Source of the DNA: Oscheius tipulae
Lineage: Eukaryota; Nematoda; Chromadorea; Rhabditida; Rhabditidae
Assembly (NCBI GenBank): GCA_037178975.1
Contig: JASJZH010000002.1
Coordinates: forward strand, 3,410,001-3,474,000
Direction of reading: 5' to 3'
DNA: 64,000 nucleotides
The notes under the pieces are model-generated. The model had not been told where the DNA came from and did no database searches. It saw only the letters and a list, made by a program, of their open reading frames with translations. The position numbers and the translations under genes were made by a program. This document shows, piece after piece, positions 12,181 to 22,008 of this stretch (the first letter of the stretch is position 1; every line of letters begins with the position of its first letter).

Positions 12181-12366
12181 TATTTTGTACTCTGCCCTTA
12201 TTAAACACTTCTAAGGCGTTTACAACCGATTTGAGCTGGTTTTTGTTGCGATCTGTGACTTTCGTATTATTTCTTCGGCTGGTTATTTTGAAACGTAACT
12301 CCCAACATTTGAGCTGCAATCTCAAGAAAACGTCTTAGAAGTGTCTAATAAGAGTACAAAGCGATT
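12181..12366. mobile_element. Short element with ~30 bp inverted termini (MITE-like)
   Basis: The left arm TTTGTACTCT...CTTATTAAACACTTCTAAGG (about 12183-12218) and the right arm CTTAGAAGTGTCTAATAAGAGTACAAAG (about 12334-12362) are near reverse complements across 110 nt. No coding capacity is visible. This is the layout of a small non-autonomous DNA element, or of a long-range RNA hairpin. Confidence 0.45.
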
Positions 12367-12633
12367 CAGCTATTTCTGTCCGTTCTTTTCCGTTTTTAAA
12401 ACAGCTCTCTAGCTCTTATGGGTAACTGATAGTAATAAACAAATTTTCAAACTTGGTGTTTGTTAGTCTTCAGCAAGCGCCTCCAACTGACGGTCAGCTG
12501 TCTTGCTGCTATGAGCCACCAAAGAGTAAGTTCGACTAGTCGTCGTCTCTCAACTCCACCTTCAGACGAGGGACTTCCATCGAACCAGAAGATGATTATG
12601 AATACAGTAGCTCTTTCAAACTGATCGTTTTTC

Positions 12634-13280
12634 AGGGAGGCACCTACGTCATAAAGTACAAGAAGTATAGCAGAGAAAATATCTGTCTCGATCTGAAGAT
12701 CCCGGCCAAGAAACTCGTCTTCGACTGTCTGCAAATGAATTGCTAATAGGGAGATTGGAAGGAGATGACAGTCGAGCACACAAGTTTCCTGCCGTTCTAA
12801 AGAAGATCAGTATCACGACAGCTATGGAATTTGGGAGCTGTCATTTTATGAAGTTCTCTCAATCGCCCTACGACTACATGACCCTGGTCAGTCCTGCCGA
12901 AATTCACATTCTTATCACGAAGGCTGTGGAAGGGATGGTCATCCATGCATCCACGACAAGTAGTGTCAAATTTAAAATGAGCGAACAAAGGCATCGACGA
13001 TCTTTCTCGGACTTTCCTTCAGCAGCTCCAGAATCTCGCCAGATGTGTTCGATTTTCGGCAGGTGGATAGCAGGCAATTGGAGTCGATGGAGAATACACA
13101 TCACACGTACTACTGCTTTTGGCAGGCTCCCGAAACAGGCCTATTTTGTTAGAACTTCGATTTGGTGAATGAAGTCGAATACGCTTACAGACATGTCTTT
13201 CTTCTCAAAGGTGAGAATCGCATAACATTTCACGACTTCTCTGATTTCGCGTGGGAGCATGGAATTGAGGCTTTTTATTG
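12634..13280 (+). pseudogene. Probable pseudogene of an unrecognised protein
   Basis: Coding-like stretches follow one another on the plus strand in shifting frames. One after a TTTTTCAG acceptor at 12634 begins GGTYVIKYKKYSREN and meets TAA TAG. Then come MKFSQSPYDYMTLV, FRQVDSRQLESMENTHHTYY and NEVEYAYRHVFLLKGENRITF, broken by stops and frame changes. Each piece has gene-like codon use, but no set of introns restores one frame. I do not recognise the family. Confidence 0.35.
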
Positions 13281-13927
13281 ACTAGGTAAACCATCAAGAC
13301 TAGTTGTACCCTGGTGTACTAGGAACACGAAAAATAGAGGTCGAATGGGTGGAATAATCGGCCGAGATGTAGATGTACCGGGAGGGGCCTTGGTTTTCTC
13401 TACTTGTTCTGCCGGACGAACAGCCTAGACCAAGCAGAACTTCAACCGGAGTTATACGCCCTCTCCAATTTCGAAGAGACAATATTGTGTACGAACATTA
13501 CACGTCCATGACCCTCTCTCTTTGGAAAAGCATCCGGATCGGTAGCCTGATCAAACAAAAAGGACGAGCCTACTAGAAATTCGACACGCTCGACCACTTT
13601 ATTACTATTGGTCACAATTTTTCTTCTCTTCTTTTTGGCAAAACACTTCCTGATTCTGTTAATTCTTGACAGTCGCCGCATGTTTTCGTTGGCTGCGTGT
13701 AACACTTTGAGCAAACAGGTTCGAAACCCACATTTCTAATTTGAAAGAACACGTTCTCTTTCAAGTGGGTGCACCTCTTCTGACAAGAGGCATTTCCGGT
13801 ATTTGGGTGGGAACGGACGGAGGAAAAAAAGGCACGTTGAAACAATACGATGTTCAGAGAGAAGAAGCTGCGTGTAGACTGACAAATTTGTGCCCGTTTA
13901 GTTTCTTCTTGCATTAGCTTTGCATGT

Positions 13928-14033
13928 CTTGACAGAAAGGTGCAGTAACGTTGTCAAGTATTATCCCAGATTAGAGTTGATATGTGTCACAGACAGACGC
14001 CTTTTGCCAATTGCAAAGGTAGGATTGGACAAG
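13928..14033 (+). repeat. MITE-like repeat, copy A (partner at 44.9 kb)
   Basis: CTTGACAGAAAGG...TTGTCAAG forms a 7-bp stem and is followed by GATTAGAGTTGA, a TGTCA...GACAGA block and GCAAAGGTAGGAT. The same ordered blocks recur at about 44915-45003. It lies directly upstream of the first U1 snRNA gene. Confidence 0.5.
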
Positions 14034-14099
14034 CGCGTCAATTGCCGAGAGTACGCGCAAACGCCCTGTTATTAGAGTACAGCGGCCCCTGCCGAGCCG

Positions 14100-14161
14100 T
14101 GTCCCACCCATATCCCCTCGTCGCCCGCGTTGCATGGGGGCGTCGTCATTGCTCTATCAAT
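14100..14161 (+). promoter_or_regulatory. Proximal sequence element region of U1 snRNA copy 1
   Basis: GTCCCACCCATAT followed by CTCGTCG starts 62 nt before the U1 5' end, and TTGCTCTATCAAT abuts the start. The same blocks stand at the same distance before the second U1 gene at 31.1 kb, whereas the sequence between them differs. That pattern marks a snRNA PSE-type promoter. Confidence 0.7.
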
Positions 14162-14326
14162 AAACTTACCTGGCTGGCCGGTCCATTGCGATCAAGAAGG
14201 CAGTGACGGTATGGTGAGGCTGTCCCATTGCACTTTGGGGACGGCTGACCCGTAAGGCAGTTCCGAGTTGGAATTCGCCTACAGCTAAATTTTTGCGTGA
14301 GGGGCTGCTTTCGAGCGGCCCTGACA
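14162..14326 (+). ncRNA. U1 spliceosomal snRNA, copy 1
   Basis: 165 nt starting AAACUUACCUGGCUGG. The 5' end pairs with the 5' splice site (ACUUACCUG). Stem-loop I has the U1-70K loop GAUCAAGAAG, stem-loop II has the U1A-type AUUGCACUUUGG, the Sm site is AAUUUUUG at about 14287-14295, and the last stem GGGGCUGCUUUCGAGCGGCCC ends at the 3' end. Length and 5' end are as I recall for nematode U1. The upstream promoter blocks shared with the copy at 31.16 kb support a transcribed gene. Confidence 0.93.
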
Positions 14327-14907
14327 AGATTTCTCTTTAACTGAACAGCTTCAAACTAACAACTTCATTTTACCAATCAGTGATACCGGATACCAGTAGT
14401 ACCGTTCCCTGACTGCCCCGGTGTCTCTCTCTCCGATCCTTGTCAATATTTAACCCGACCTGACTCAGAGTTAAAGTTTTCTCTTCCCGTCTCTCCTTCC
14501 GCTGCCGCGTGTGCTCGCCCCTTCCGCCCTCTTCTCTACACGTGTTTCCGTCCGACCGGTTATTCCGGAACGTAGTCCGCCTCTTCTTGAGCCATTGCGC
14601 ACAGATTATCATCAACAGAGACAATGGCTTCTCGCTGGGACGGCTTCGGTTTGTTTCTTTATGGTTATAGTTCATAGTTGGACAATTCAGTACCAGCTTC
14701 CACTACCCCAGCCCAGCGATTTTTTGATCCTACCAGGAGTGGCACTTCTCTTCCACAGAACTATATCCGCTCCGGACTGTTGGACACCAGAGTCAACAGT
14801 GAGTAATCGACATTTTTCGGTTATGAATACATGTTCAAACCGAATCTTTTCTGTACTTTGGCGCTGAAGCTGAAAGACGAGTGTTAGTAGTTCCAGCATC
14901 CCGGAGA
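14327..14907. other. 580 bp between U1 and the next gene; no gene recognised
   Basis: An open frame at 14511-14867 shows no domain, no splice support and no conserved motif. The stretch probably contains the promoter and 5' UTR of the downstream cysteine-rich membrane protein gene; TTCCAG at about 14891 could be a leader acceptor. Confidence 0.4.
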
Positions 14908-16190
14908 ATGAGTCGTTCGTGTTTTTTTGGCTCCTGTCTGATCGTTTCGATAGGATTTGTCTATGCAAAAAGTACGAGACATTGTTACCAGGCGGTAACT
15001 TACTATCTTACCTGCAATTGATGAGATGTGTTCCCTGAATTTGATGATCTCTAGAATCATGTAGTAAGACCAAGAAATCTTGAACAGAAGTAAACTGGGT
15101 CTCCCGATAAGAATGTGATTGTCAGTTCACTAACTGTCGGACCCTCTTGAATGGATGTTCCTACACAGTTTGGTGTAAGATGAGGAACGAAAAAGATGAG
15201 GAAATCTTCACCGCTCTTCAAGCCACGAAGTTCCCACACTCTAGCTACCATTTTCCAACATTTCTCGTCACGCTCGCCTTGCCTCGATGATCTCCCACAC
15301 CGCACCCTCTCTCCTTCTTCCTCAATACTGCCAGTTCGTCTAATATTTGCGCACTTTCCCTAGGGCAAAGAGGCGACGCCGGCTCTGTCTATGCATTGCC
15401 CTCAGGTTTCTTTAGAAAACTTTGTCAATTGGAAATGTGAGAATGTGTCTTTCAGCTATCGACCCGGGCTTCTATGACTGCATCTACTCGGTAGCCAACT
15501 CACAGTTGACGGTCACGGAGAGATGCTACAAGGACATTGGATGCTGTCAGAATGGGTGCTGTGACTGGTCTTTTTGGTTAGCTCAGATCATTTCAAAGTT
15601 AATAAGTTGCTTAGGCATGAGAGGTACGGTTGGGCCGTCGCCCTCCTCGTCATTTTCTGCATTCTGGTCATCGTGGCAGTGGTCGTGACTCTCGTCGTCT
15701 GGCTCTTCTGTCGCTCACAGGACAAAAGAAGAAAGCAACAGGTATGTCTCTTCTGTGCTCTTTCGGAAAGAGTAGAAGAGTCCAATGAGAGACAGTTAAC
15801 GCGCCTGGAGCGGAGAGAGGTCGAAACCCGCCGCTCCATGTCACTTGTCTCTCAGTTTTCTGCCAAAAGCTGAAATTTTCCGATCTTGCAATGCTCTGCA
15901 AAGTTTTAGAGCAGGTCAAGAACTACTACTTTGCAGAACATTGCAAAGTTGAAAACTTGGTTATTTTTGTCGAAAAGTGGTCGTTCTGTGAAAAGACAAA
16001 CTAGCCAAGGATCCAATTTAGTGAGTCTCGTAGAGAACTTGGAAGATATTAGCTCTTCCGTACCTAAAATCACATACACAAATTCCAGTACGTTCACGAG
16101 GTCTATTCACCCGAGCCCCCAACACCGATGCCGACCATGAATGAACAGTACTCCTTCGAGCCTCCTCACTATGAAGGCTATCGCTATTGA
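14908..16190 (+). CDS. Small Cys-rich single-pass membrane protein (VOPP1/WBP1/Shisa-like)
   Basis: Exons 14908-14971, 15456-15567, 15615-15741 and 16089-16190 give 134 residues. There is a signal peptide (MSRSCFFGSCLIVSIGFVYA). A short ectodomain follows with the pattern CYKDIGCCQNGCCD, a linker HERYGW, one long hydrophobic helix (AVALLVIFCILVIVAVVVTL) and a basic stop-transfer (RSQDKRRKQQ). The cytoplasmic tail is proline-rich and ends PPHYEGYRY, close to the PPxY motifs that bind WW domains. This order of parts is that of VOPP1, WBP1 and Shisa-type adaptors, often endolysosomal. The specific ortholog is not clear. The intron at 15742-16088 holds a strong hairpin. AATAAA near 16228 is a likely poly(A) signal. 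Confidence 0.75.
15882..15963. repeat. Intronic inverted repeat
   Basis: CTTGCAATGCTCTGCAAAGT (about 15884-15903) and ACTTTGCAGAACATTGCAAAG (about 15930-15951) are near-perfect reverse complements around a loop of about 30 nt. It lies inside the last intron of the cysteine-rich membrane protein gene. Confidence 0.5.
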
Positions 16191-16379
16191 CACTCTCCTT
16201 TCTGATCCGTTTTTGTACATAATCAGAATAAATTCATTTTCACTGAAAATAAGGGGAAAAGGACGGAATGGGAAAGAGTAGGCAGAGACGAGGTAAGTGA
16301 ACTGTGTGACAAGCTCGCTAGAATGGGGAGAAAGGCAGGTGGACTACGTCTCGTGAAGAAACAGATTTTGGGGAACGAG

Positions 16380-17828
16380 CTAATTCTTGCGGATGATAGA
16401 GTCCAGGATAGCTGAAGGGAGATGGATCGAGGTCTCGGCAACGATGACAATGTCATAGATGTCCATGAAGGTGTCGATCAGCTCGTCCGCCTAAACATTT
16501 TCTTTCCTTAGAGAAGGAAATGAGTACCTTGTGATTGAGGAAGCCGACTTTGAGAGTCGGACCATGTCCTTCGACACCGACATCCATGTTTGTGTCTCCG
16601 AGAGAGTCGCCAAGCAGTAGAACATTGGTTCTGAAAGATCGTCTACAGTTTTAAAAAGCCGTACCGTCTCGACAGCTTAATGAATTTTCTTCCGTACTAT
16701 CTTTGTCTCATAGTTAAATAGGTGTACCGTAACGGAAACTTTTTGACCCTGTGTTGTTAGCAAGTTCTGCTATCGTCTAGGATCCCAAATGCTTTTCTCC
16801 CATTTCGTGTTCTCCCAATTGCAAGAGAGTTTCCCCCACTTCCATCTATATCCGCCTTTAACCCCGTCTTCCCTGCTATTGATCTGATGAAAGAACCCGG
16901 CCTCCTTCTTGATGACCGAGCTGTTCTTGCGAAAAGTGTGAATCACTGGCTCGCTGAATCCGACGAGAACATCTTCCTCGTCGTACTTGGCCATGTTTGA
17001 AATGATATGCATGTTGGGAGGAAGGCATTCTCTCTGGAGCTCATGGCGCAAATAGATGTCGATCACGTCTCCGACCTGAACTCTTTTTAGTTTATAAAAA
17101 AGTGAAAAACCTACTCCGGCGGAGAAAATGACCAACGGGATATCGTGATCAGCGAGCTTCTCCATCATCTCCTGACCTCCGTCTCTAAGAGCGATATGAC
17201 ACTTTTCACGGATAAATGACTCTACGAGGCACCTTTTGAACTGCCCACTGACGGTGAGGGCGTGAGAGAGCTTCCAGCTGGAAAAGACTCATCAATCATT
17301 AGTTGATAAACTCACAATTCCTCCATGAAGGGAATCTTCTGTTCCATTGGGAGATGAGGATCAAACTCGATCGGAATATACTTCCTACAGATCTTCTTGA
17401 ACTCCTCGGCCAAGGGCGGATTGAACTCCTTGGCCAGGTGGTCGAAGAGGCCCGGACTCGACCAAAATTTTCTTCCCGACTCGTCTTTGAACTTGGTCAG
17501 TGTGAAGTCAAAGTCAGAGATCAGCTGAAATTAATCTTTTCCCAACGTTTGGTCGTAGTTTGTCTCCCGTAGTGTCACGTCATAATTCCCCAAAACAATA
17601 CCATGAGCTTCTCGGCTCCACCACTGATCATCTTTCTCAGCTTTGACTCGACAGTCGGCCAGTCCTTGATCTTCACATTCGGAGCCTCCAGGAACTTTTT
17701 AAGCTCACTCGCGAAGGGAAGATCATCGACATTTCTAAGAATCGATCGGAACTCCAAAGAAAAACTGCAACCTACTCCTTGTCGATGATATCAGCATTGG
17801 GCAGACGAGTCAGGAGGATTTCGGCCAT
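16380..17828 (-). CDS. NT5C3: Cytosolic 5'-nucleotidase III-like (pyrimidine 5'-nucleotidase)
   Basis: Minus-strand exons 17776-17828, 17602-17764, 17316-17524, 17115-17277, 16873-17075, 16528-16630 and 16380-16490 encode a HAD-fold nucleotidase. Motif I is ISDFDFTLT, motif II IFSAG, and motif [32 protein letters not shown] and FFHQIN also match the NT5C3 family. The enzyme removes phosphate from nucleoside monophosphates such as CMP and UMP in the cytosol. Two joins are odd. Exon 1 and exon 2 are separated by only 11 nt yet must change frame. The exon 5/6 join, placed where the family alignment demands, would use GG instead of GT at the donor (AG|GGAAGA). These may be sequence errors, mutations or unusual splicing. 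It converges with the gene ending at 16190. Confidence 0.85.
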
Positions 17829-19208
17829 TGGCTGTAAGTGATATAATTGGACTTTGAGGGGGGAGGAGAGGCACGGATGATAAAAAGAGCTGACAGCTCG
17901 CAACCAGCCAAAAGATCAAAAGTGACTGGACTGTCTACATGACCGACTCGCGTTCAGTAGTTTTACGAGCCAGATTTATGAGGCGAAGCGGATTTGAGGC
18001 CGGAGGCACTGGCACCGAAAAACATCTTTTATTGTGTTTTGGACTGACAACTGAAGGCTCACTTTTACTTTACTTTCAGAAAGTTTAGTCAGCTGACAAA
18101 AGAAGTAGTTTGAGACTCGCGCACATTTCAGCTCGACCCGGCCGGCACAAGTGTTATGACGTTGAAAGTGAGAGGCTGAGGAGGATCGGTACAGGCAGCA
18201 CTTTCAAAGAACAACCGAGGGGGAAAGAGGGGGTGAGGATAGTGCTCTAGTCATCCAGTTTTGATTGGTCCGAACAGAACGAAAACGAAGAGATTAGTCA
18301 TGTTCAGAATGAAACTTTACCGTTTTTTAATGTTTTATACAAACAAGTGTGTAACTATGGTAACTGAATAATGGTAGGAATGGGAGAATCATTAACAATC
18401 TCTCATGCCGACTCTCAAAGTACAGAAAGATTCTCTTTTGAAGGTCATTATGGAGTAACCAACTGAAAGAGTTTTCGCTTCGGTGAGCGGTCAACGAATC
18501 AAAAAGAATATGTCATGAGTCACATTAGTTATACTTAGGGTCACTGTAATTGCCTCACGAACTCCAGTGTCTCGAAAAGATTATTGTGTTTCTCAGTCAA
18601 GAGACGAAAACTGAATGAGACGACCGCCAGAAAGGGCGGACCGTAAAGGCTATGCGCTCCAAAATGTCGAGGATGTGCAGATTGAGAAGAAGAAAAAAGG
18701 AAACTTTACACAATCCTTGCAAGATTGCACGTACGCCCTAAAAGTCCCCTCTAAAACTAAAGAAATAATGTGAGTTCAGAGAAGGGCCTGATAGCCGATC
18801 AGTTTGTCGAGTGCGTGTCTCCGTGTCAAGGACCGGAAGTTGCGAAATTGAGCACGGTCAAGTGCACGGGAAGAACGACTATTATTAGAGTGATTTTTTT
18901 AAGGGGAAGTAGAAAGGAGCATTTGAGAACTTCAAGCATGAACAACTGACTCTCAGCAACTGCTCGAGATCTCCGAGAAATTGAAACCAAACATTCTTTG
19001 GTCTCTAGAAGAATACTGCTGATGGTTGCCTGAAGACTGAAAAAGAGTGAACATCTGTGAAACCGCTGGACGGGCATGGCGAATCAATTAGTTCCTAGTT
19101 TGAAATAGTTTTGTTTCTAAACGAAACAACTTTGAAAGAAACTTTGTTTGTTCCCAAAACAGTCAAATTAATCAAGGAAGTGCTATCCAAGTCTACCTAC
19201 CTCGGGGC
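17829..19208. other. 1.4 kb intergenic region between divergent 5'-nucleotidase genes
   Basis: It lies between the starts of the NT5C3-like gene (-) and NT5C2 (+), so it should contain both promoters. TTACAG just before the NT5C3-like ATG could be a leader acceptor. I see no coding exon or structured RNA here. Confidence 0.5.
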
Positions 19209-21252
19209 ATGAAGCCGACAGTTGTCCAGAAGATCTTCGTCAACCGCTCCATCCAGATGTCCAAGATCAAGTGCATCGGCTTTGACATGGACGCTACTCT
19301 GGCCAGTAAGTTCTGCGGACAGGAAAGATTGGCTTGGGGACAGACATACAGGAAGGAAAGACAGGTGAGGTAGACTACTTCCTAGTGGAGTAAGCGACAG
19401 TAAACAGAGTAGCATACCGACAGCACGATGAATAGAGACAGGGAAACCGGGTACAGTTGCTAGACTACTGGGACGTGGTGGCCAGACCAGGGTAACAGAG
19501 ACAGGAGGAATTATTTGATACAGACAGCAGACAGTACCGCCATCAATCTCTCAACTTTCAATCTACAACTCGCCGGCCAGTGAAGAGATCGCCTTCGAAC
19601 TAATCAAGAGCCATCTGGTGAAGAAGATGGACTACCCGGCCCCAGTTGAGCAGCTAAAGTACGACGCCTCGTTCCCAATCCGCGGCTGCTGGTACGATCG
19701 CGTCTACGGCCTGCTGCTCAAGATGGACGAGTGCAGCAACATTCTGGCGGCCTGGAGAGGACTGAAGAGACTGTTGAGTGCCGAGATCCGCGAGGTCTAC
19801 CCGAACAAGCACATTCGACTGGACGAGGAGCGCTTCATGACCTGGACCACAGTCTTCCATCTGCCGGAGATTGCCCTACTGGCCTCGGTCATCGACCTTC
19901 TGGAGCACTCCGAGAGCCATCTTCGTCTTCCCCATCACGCCGGCTACAAGATTGGCGAGACGCGTCAGCTGACCTACCGATCCATCCAAGCGGATCTTCG
20001 AGCAGCTACTGACCATGTCCACGAGTCGGGTCTGCTGAAGTCGGCCATCTTGGGGGATCTGCCGCGCTACATTACCAAGGATACGCGAGCCGTCAGCACC
20101 ATTCGAGCTCTCGGAGAGGCCGGGAAGAGCGTCTTCCTGCTCACGAACTCGCCCTACAAGTTCTCCGATGCTGTCATGAGGTTAGTCCAGTTTCCTTTTC
20201 TTGTCCCAATGTCTCTTGCTCTGCCCCTCGTGGTTCCTGTCTAATGTTTTCAGACCTTTTGACCTTGTCATTTTTATCTCTTGTGTGACTTGTCTACCAT
20301 CTGTGTCCAGTAACCGTTCTTTCCCTTTGCTCTACGCTATTAGACCTCATACCTAGTAGCCGTTCGTGCTTGGAGTATTTCCTTCTCTTTTATTGTCTCG
20401 ATGTTCTAGATAACTGAAGTGTCTGCCAAAAATTCTGTGAATGTCCGCTTCTTTACTTCTTTCGACTACTGCCAGCTGAAGTCCTGTTAAGTGCTCATCA
20501 TAACCATGTGTCTGTTCCAAACTGACTCTCTGATTCCACTCATTACCTGTTTCAGCTTCATCATGGGACCCGACTGGCGAAGCCTCTTCGATGTGGTCAT
20601 CGTGGGAGGAAACAAGCCGAACTGGTTCACCGGGAAAGCACCCTTCAAGGAAGTCGATGCGACTACGGGCCTCACGAAACTCGGCGACCACTTCGGGCCT
20701 CTTGAGAAGGGAGTCGTCTACGCTGGCGGGAATGCCTTCACATTTCGGCAGCAGATGAAGCGAGTTGGCAAGGATCTTCTCTATGTCGGAGACCACATCA
20801 TCGGCGATGTCCTGGTCTCGAAGAGGATAACCGGCTGGAGGACGCTGCTCATTGTACCCGAGTTGGATCGAGAGCTCAAGGTCTGGCAGCAGCAGGAGAA
20901 GAAGCTGGCTGAGATGAGACGAAACTTCATCGACTCGGAAGACATTCATCGTGATGCGACCGAGGTCAAGCGTCGTCTGGGCAAGATCTCCGACTTGACA
21001 GACGCCATGGAGACGGAATATGGACAGATGGGATCGACACTCCGATGCGGCTGGCGTCACACCTACTATGGAGGAAAGGTCCGTCGCTATGCCGATCTTT
21101 ACACGGGAAACGTTTACAACATGCTGGACTACGTGACCCAGGCCAACCACTACTTCCACGCCCCGATGACATTCTTCCCGCATGAGAAGAGCGAGGAGAC
21201 GTTCGAGGAAGCCGCCAAGGGCCGCAGCGACTCGGTCAAGAAGAGTACATAG
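19209..21252 (+). CDS. NT5C2: Cytosolic purine 5'-nucleotidase (cN-II)
   Basis: Exons 19209-19305, 19535-20180 and 20556-21252 give 479 residues. Exon 1 holds FVNRSIQMSKIKCIGFDMD, the HAD nucleophile motif; the family DMDYT is DMDAT here, both aspartates kept. Later: FLLTNSPYKFSDAVM, FDVVIVGGNKPNWF, VGDHIIGDVL (motif IV), GWRTLLIVPEL and RYADLYTGNVYN, all typical. The enzyme dephosphorylates IMP and GMP and is allosterically regulated in vertebrates. The acidic C-terminal tail of mammals is absent. Exon 2 uses ACAG at 19531-19534; a family-length join would fall at 19561 where the sequence is TTTCAA rather than CAG, so about nine extra residues are included. Most of exon 2 and intron 2 is duplicated in inverted orientation at 29.2-29.87 kb. 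Confidence 0.93.
19386..20432 (+). repeat. Inverted duplication, left arm part 1 (NT5C2 exon 2 and intron 2)
   Basis: From about 19386 (TGGAGTAAGCGACAG) through exon 2 into intron 2 (GATAACTGAA.TGTCT near 20415-20430), this sequence matches the reverse complement of about 29195-29873. Intronic sequence is shared as well, so the copy came from DNA, not from spliced RNA. Confidence 0.9.
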
Positions 21253-22008
21253 GATGAATAAACATGATCAAGAATTGGTTTGTATTTGTAAGGGCCTGGG
21301 GTTTGGTACAGTTGGGTTGGGATGAGTCAGTGTTTGGGGAACTATAGGTATTCATTCAATTCGGGTGGCAACTTTTGCTACCGAGACAGTACGGGGTAGT
21401 AGAGGTTTTATGACTTCTGATGGTACAGGAGAATTCAGACTGGGCTTGACTAGCACATAGAATGTCCAAGGGTACTTCATTTGCATAATACTTTACTGTA
21501 CAACCCGTTATACATGTCTCGTCGGACTGTCCCATCTACTGTCCCAATGGATCGTGCTTGTCTATGAGATTGAACGTAAGCTGGGCAGTTCTATTGATCA
21601 TGTCGTCGTGATTGCCACCTTACAAGAAACTTCTGAACTAACTGGAACAACAGAGTTTCGCTTGACACTCGATTTTTGCTGCTATCTTTGTTCTTATTGC
21701 TGTCTCTCCTAAAAATTGTTATCAGAGGTGATCGCTGCAGTGGGGCGACGTTAATCAAATGCTAGCCAGTTTTGAACATTTGACTCTGTTGTCTCGCTTT
21801 CATTTTTTATTACCAAGACGAGTTATTCAATTTACAGCATGTTTATTTTCGGCACTAATATCAAACGTTACAGTTTCCTTGAACTTTCGCAGTCTTTCGC
21901 AAGACTGCACATTACGTTATCAATCTTGCCATTTTCTATCTTATCTATACTTAAATTATTCTCAGCACTCGATTAAAAACTGTTCCTCCAGTGCTTCCTT
22001 TCCGTGCC
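21253..22008. other. 750 bp intergenic; contains the lipase fragment only
   Basis: Apart from the duplicated lipase end at 21481-21621 and an NT5C2 poly(A) region (GATGAATAAACATG at 21253-21266), the sequence is AT-rich with no recognisable exon. It should include the promoter of the helical-kinase gene. Confidence 0.5.
21481..21621 (-). pseudogene. Fragment of lipase last exon plus 3' flank (inverted duplication, left arm part 2)
   Basis: Read on the minus strand this is an approximately 141-nt copy of the last exon and 3' flank of the lipase at 29039-29178, including the stop and the TATAACGGGTT...TTATGCAAA flank. Similarity stops at the exon's first bases (GCCACCTT). It keeps DKHDPLGQ and a recognisable frame but has no other lipase exon, so it is a non-functional fragment. 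Confidence 0.88.

Larger units (their letters stand above)
10062..14095. other. 4 kb with no intact gene; degenerate repeats and a broken coding stretch
   Basis: No ORF here forms a convincing spliced gene. It contains the probable 5' region of the NKAIN-like gene with TCTC-rich tracts near 10.1-10.2 kb. It also holds three diverged copies of a short motif at 10.70-11.15 kb, an inverted-repeat element at 12.18-12.36 kb, a likely pseudogene at 12.63-13.28 kb and a MITE-like copy at 13.93-14.03 kb. These are listed separately. Confidence 0.6.
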
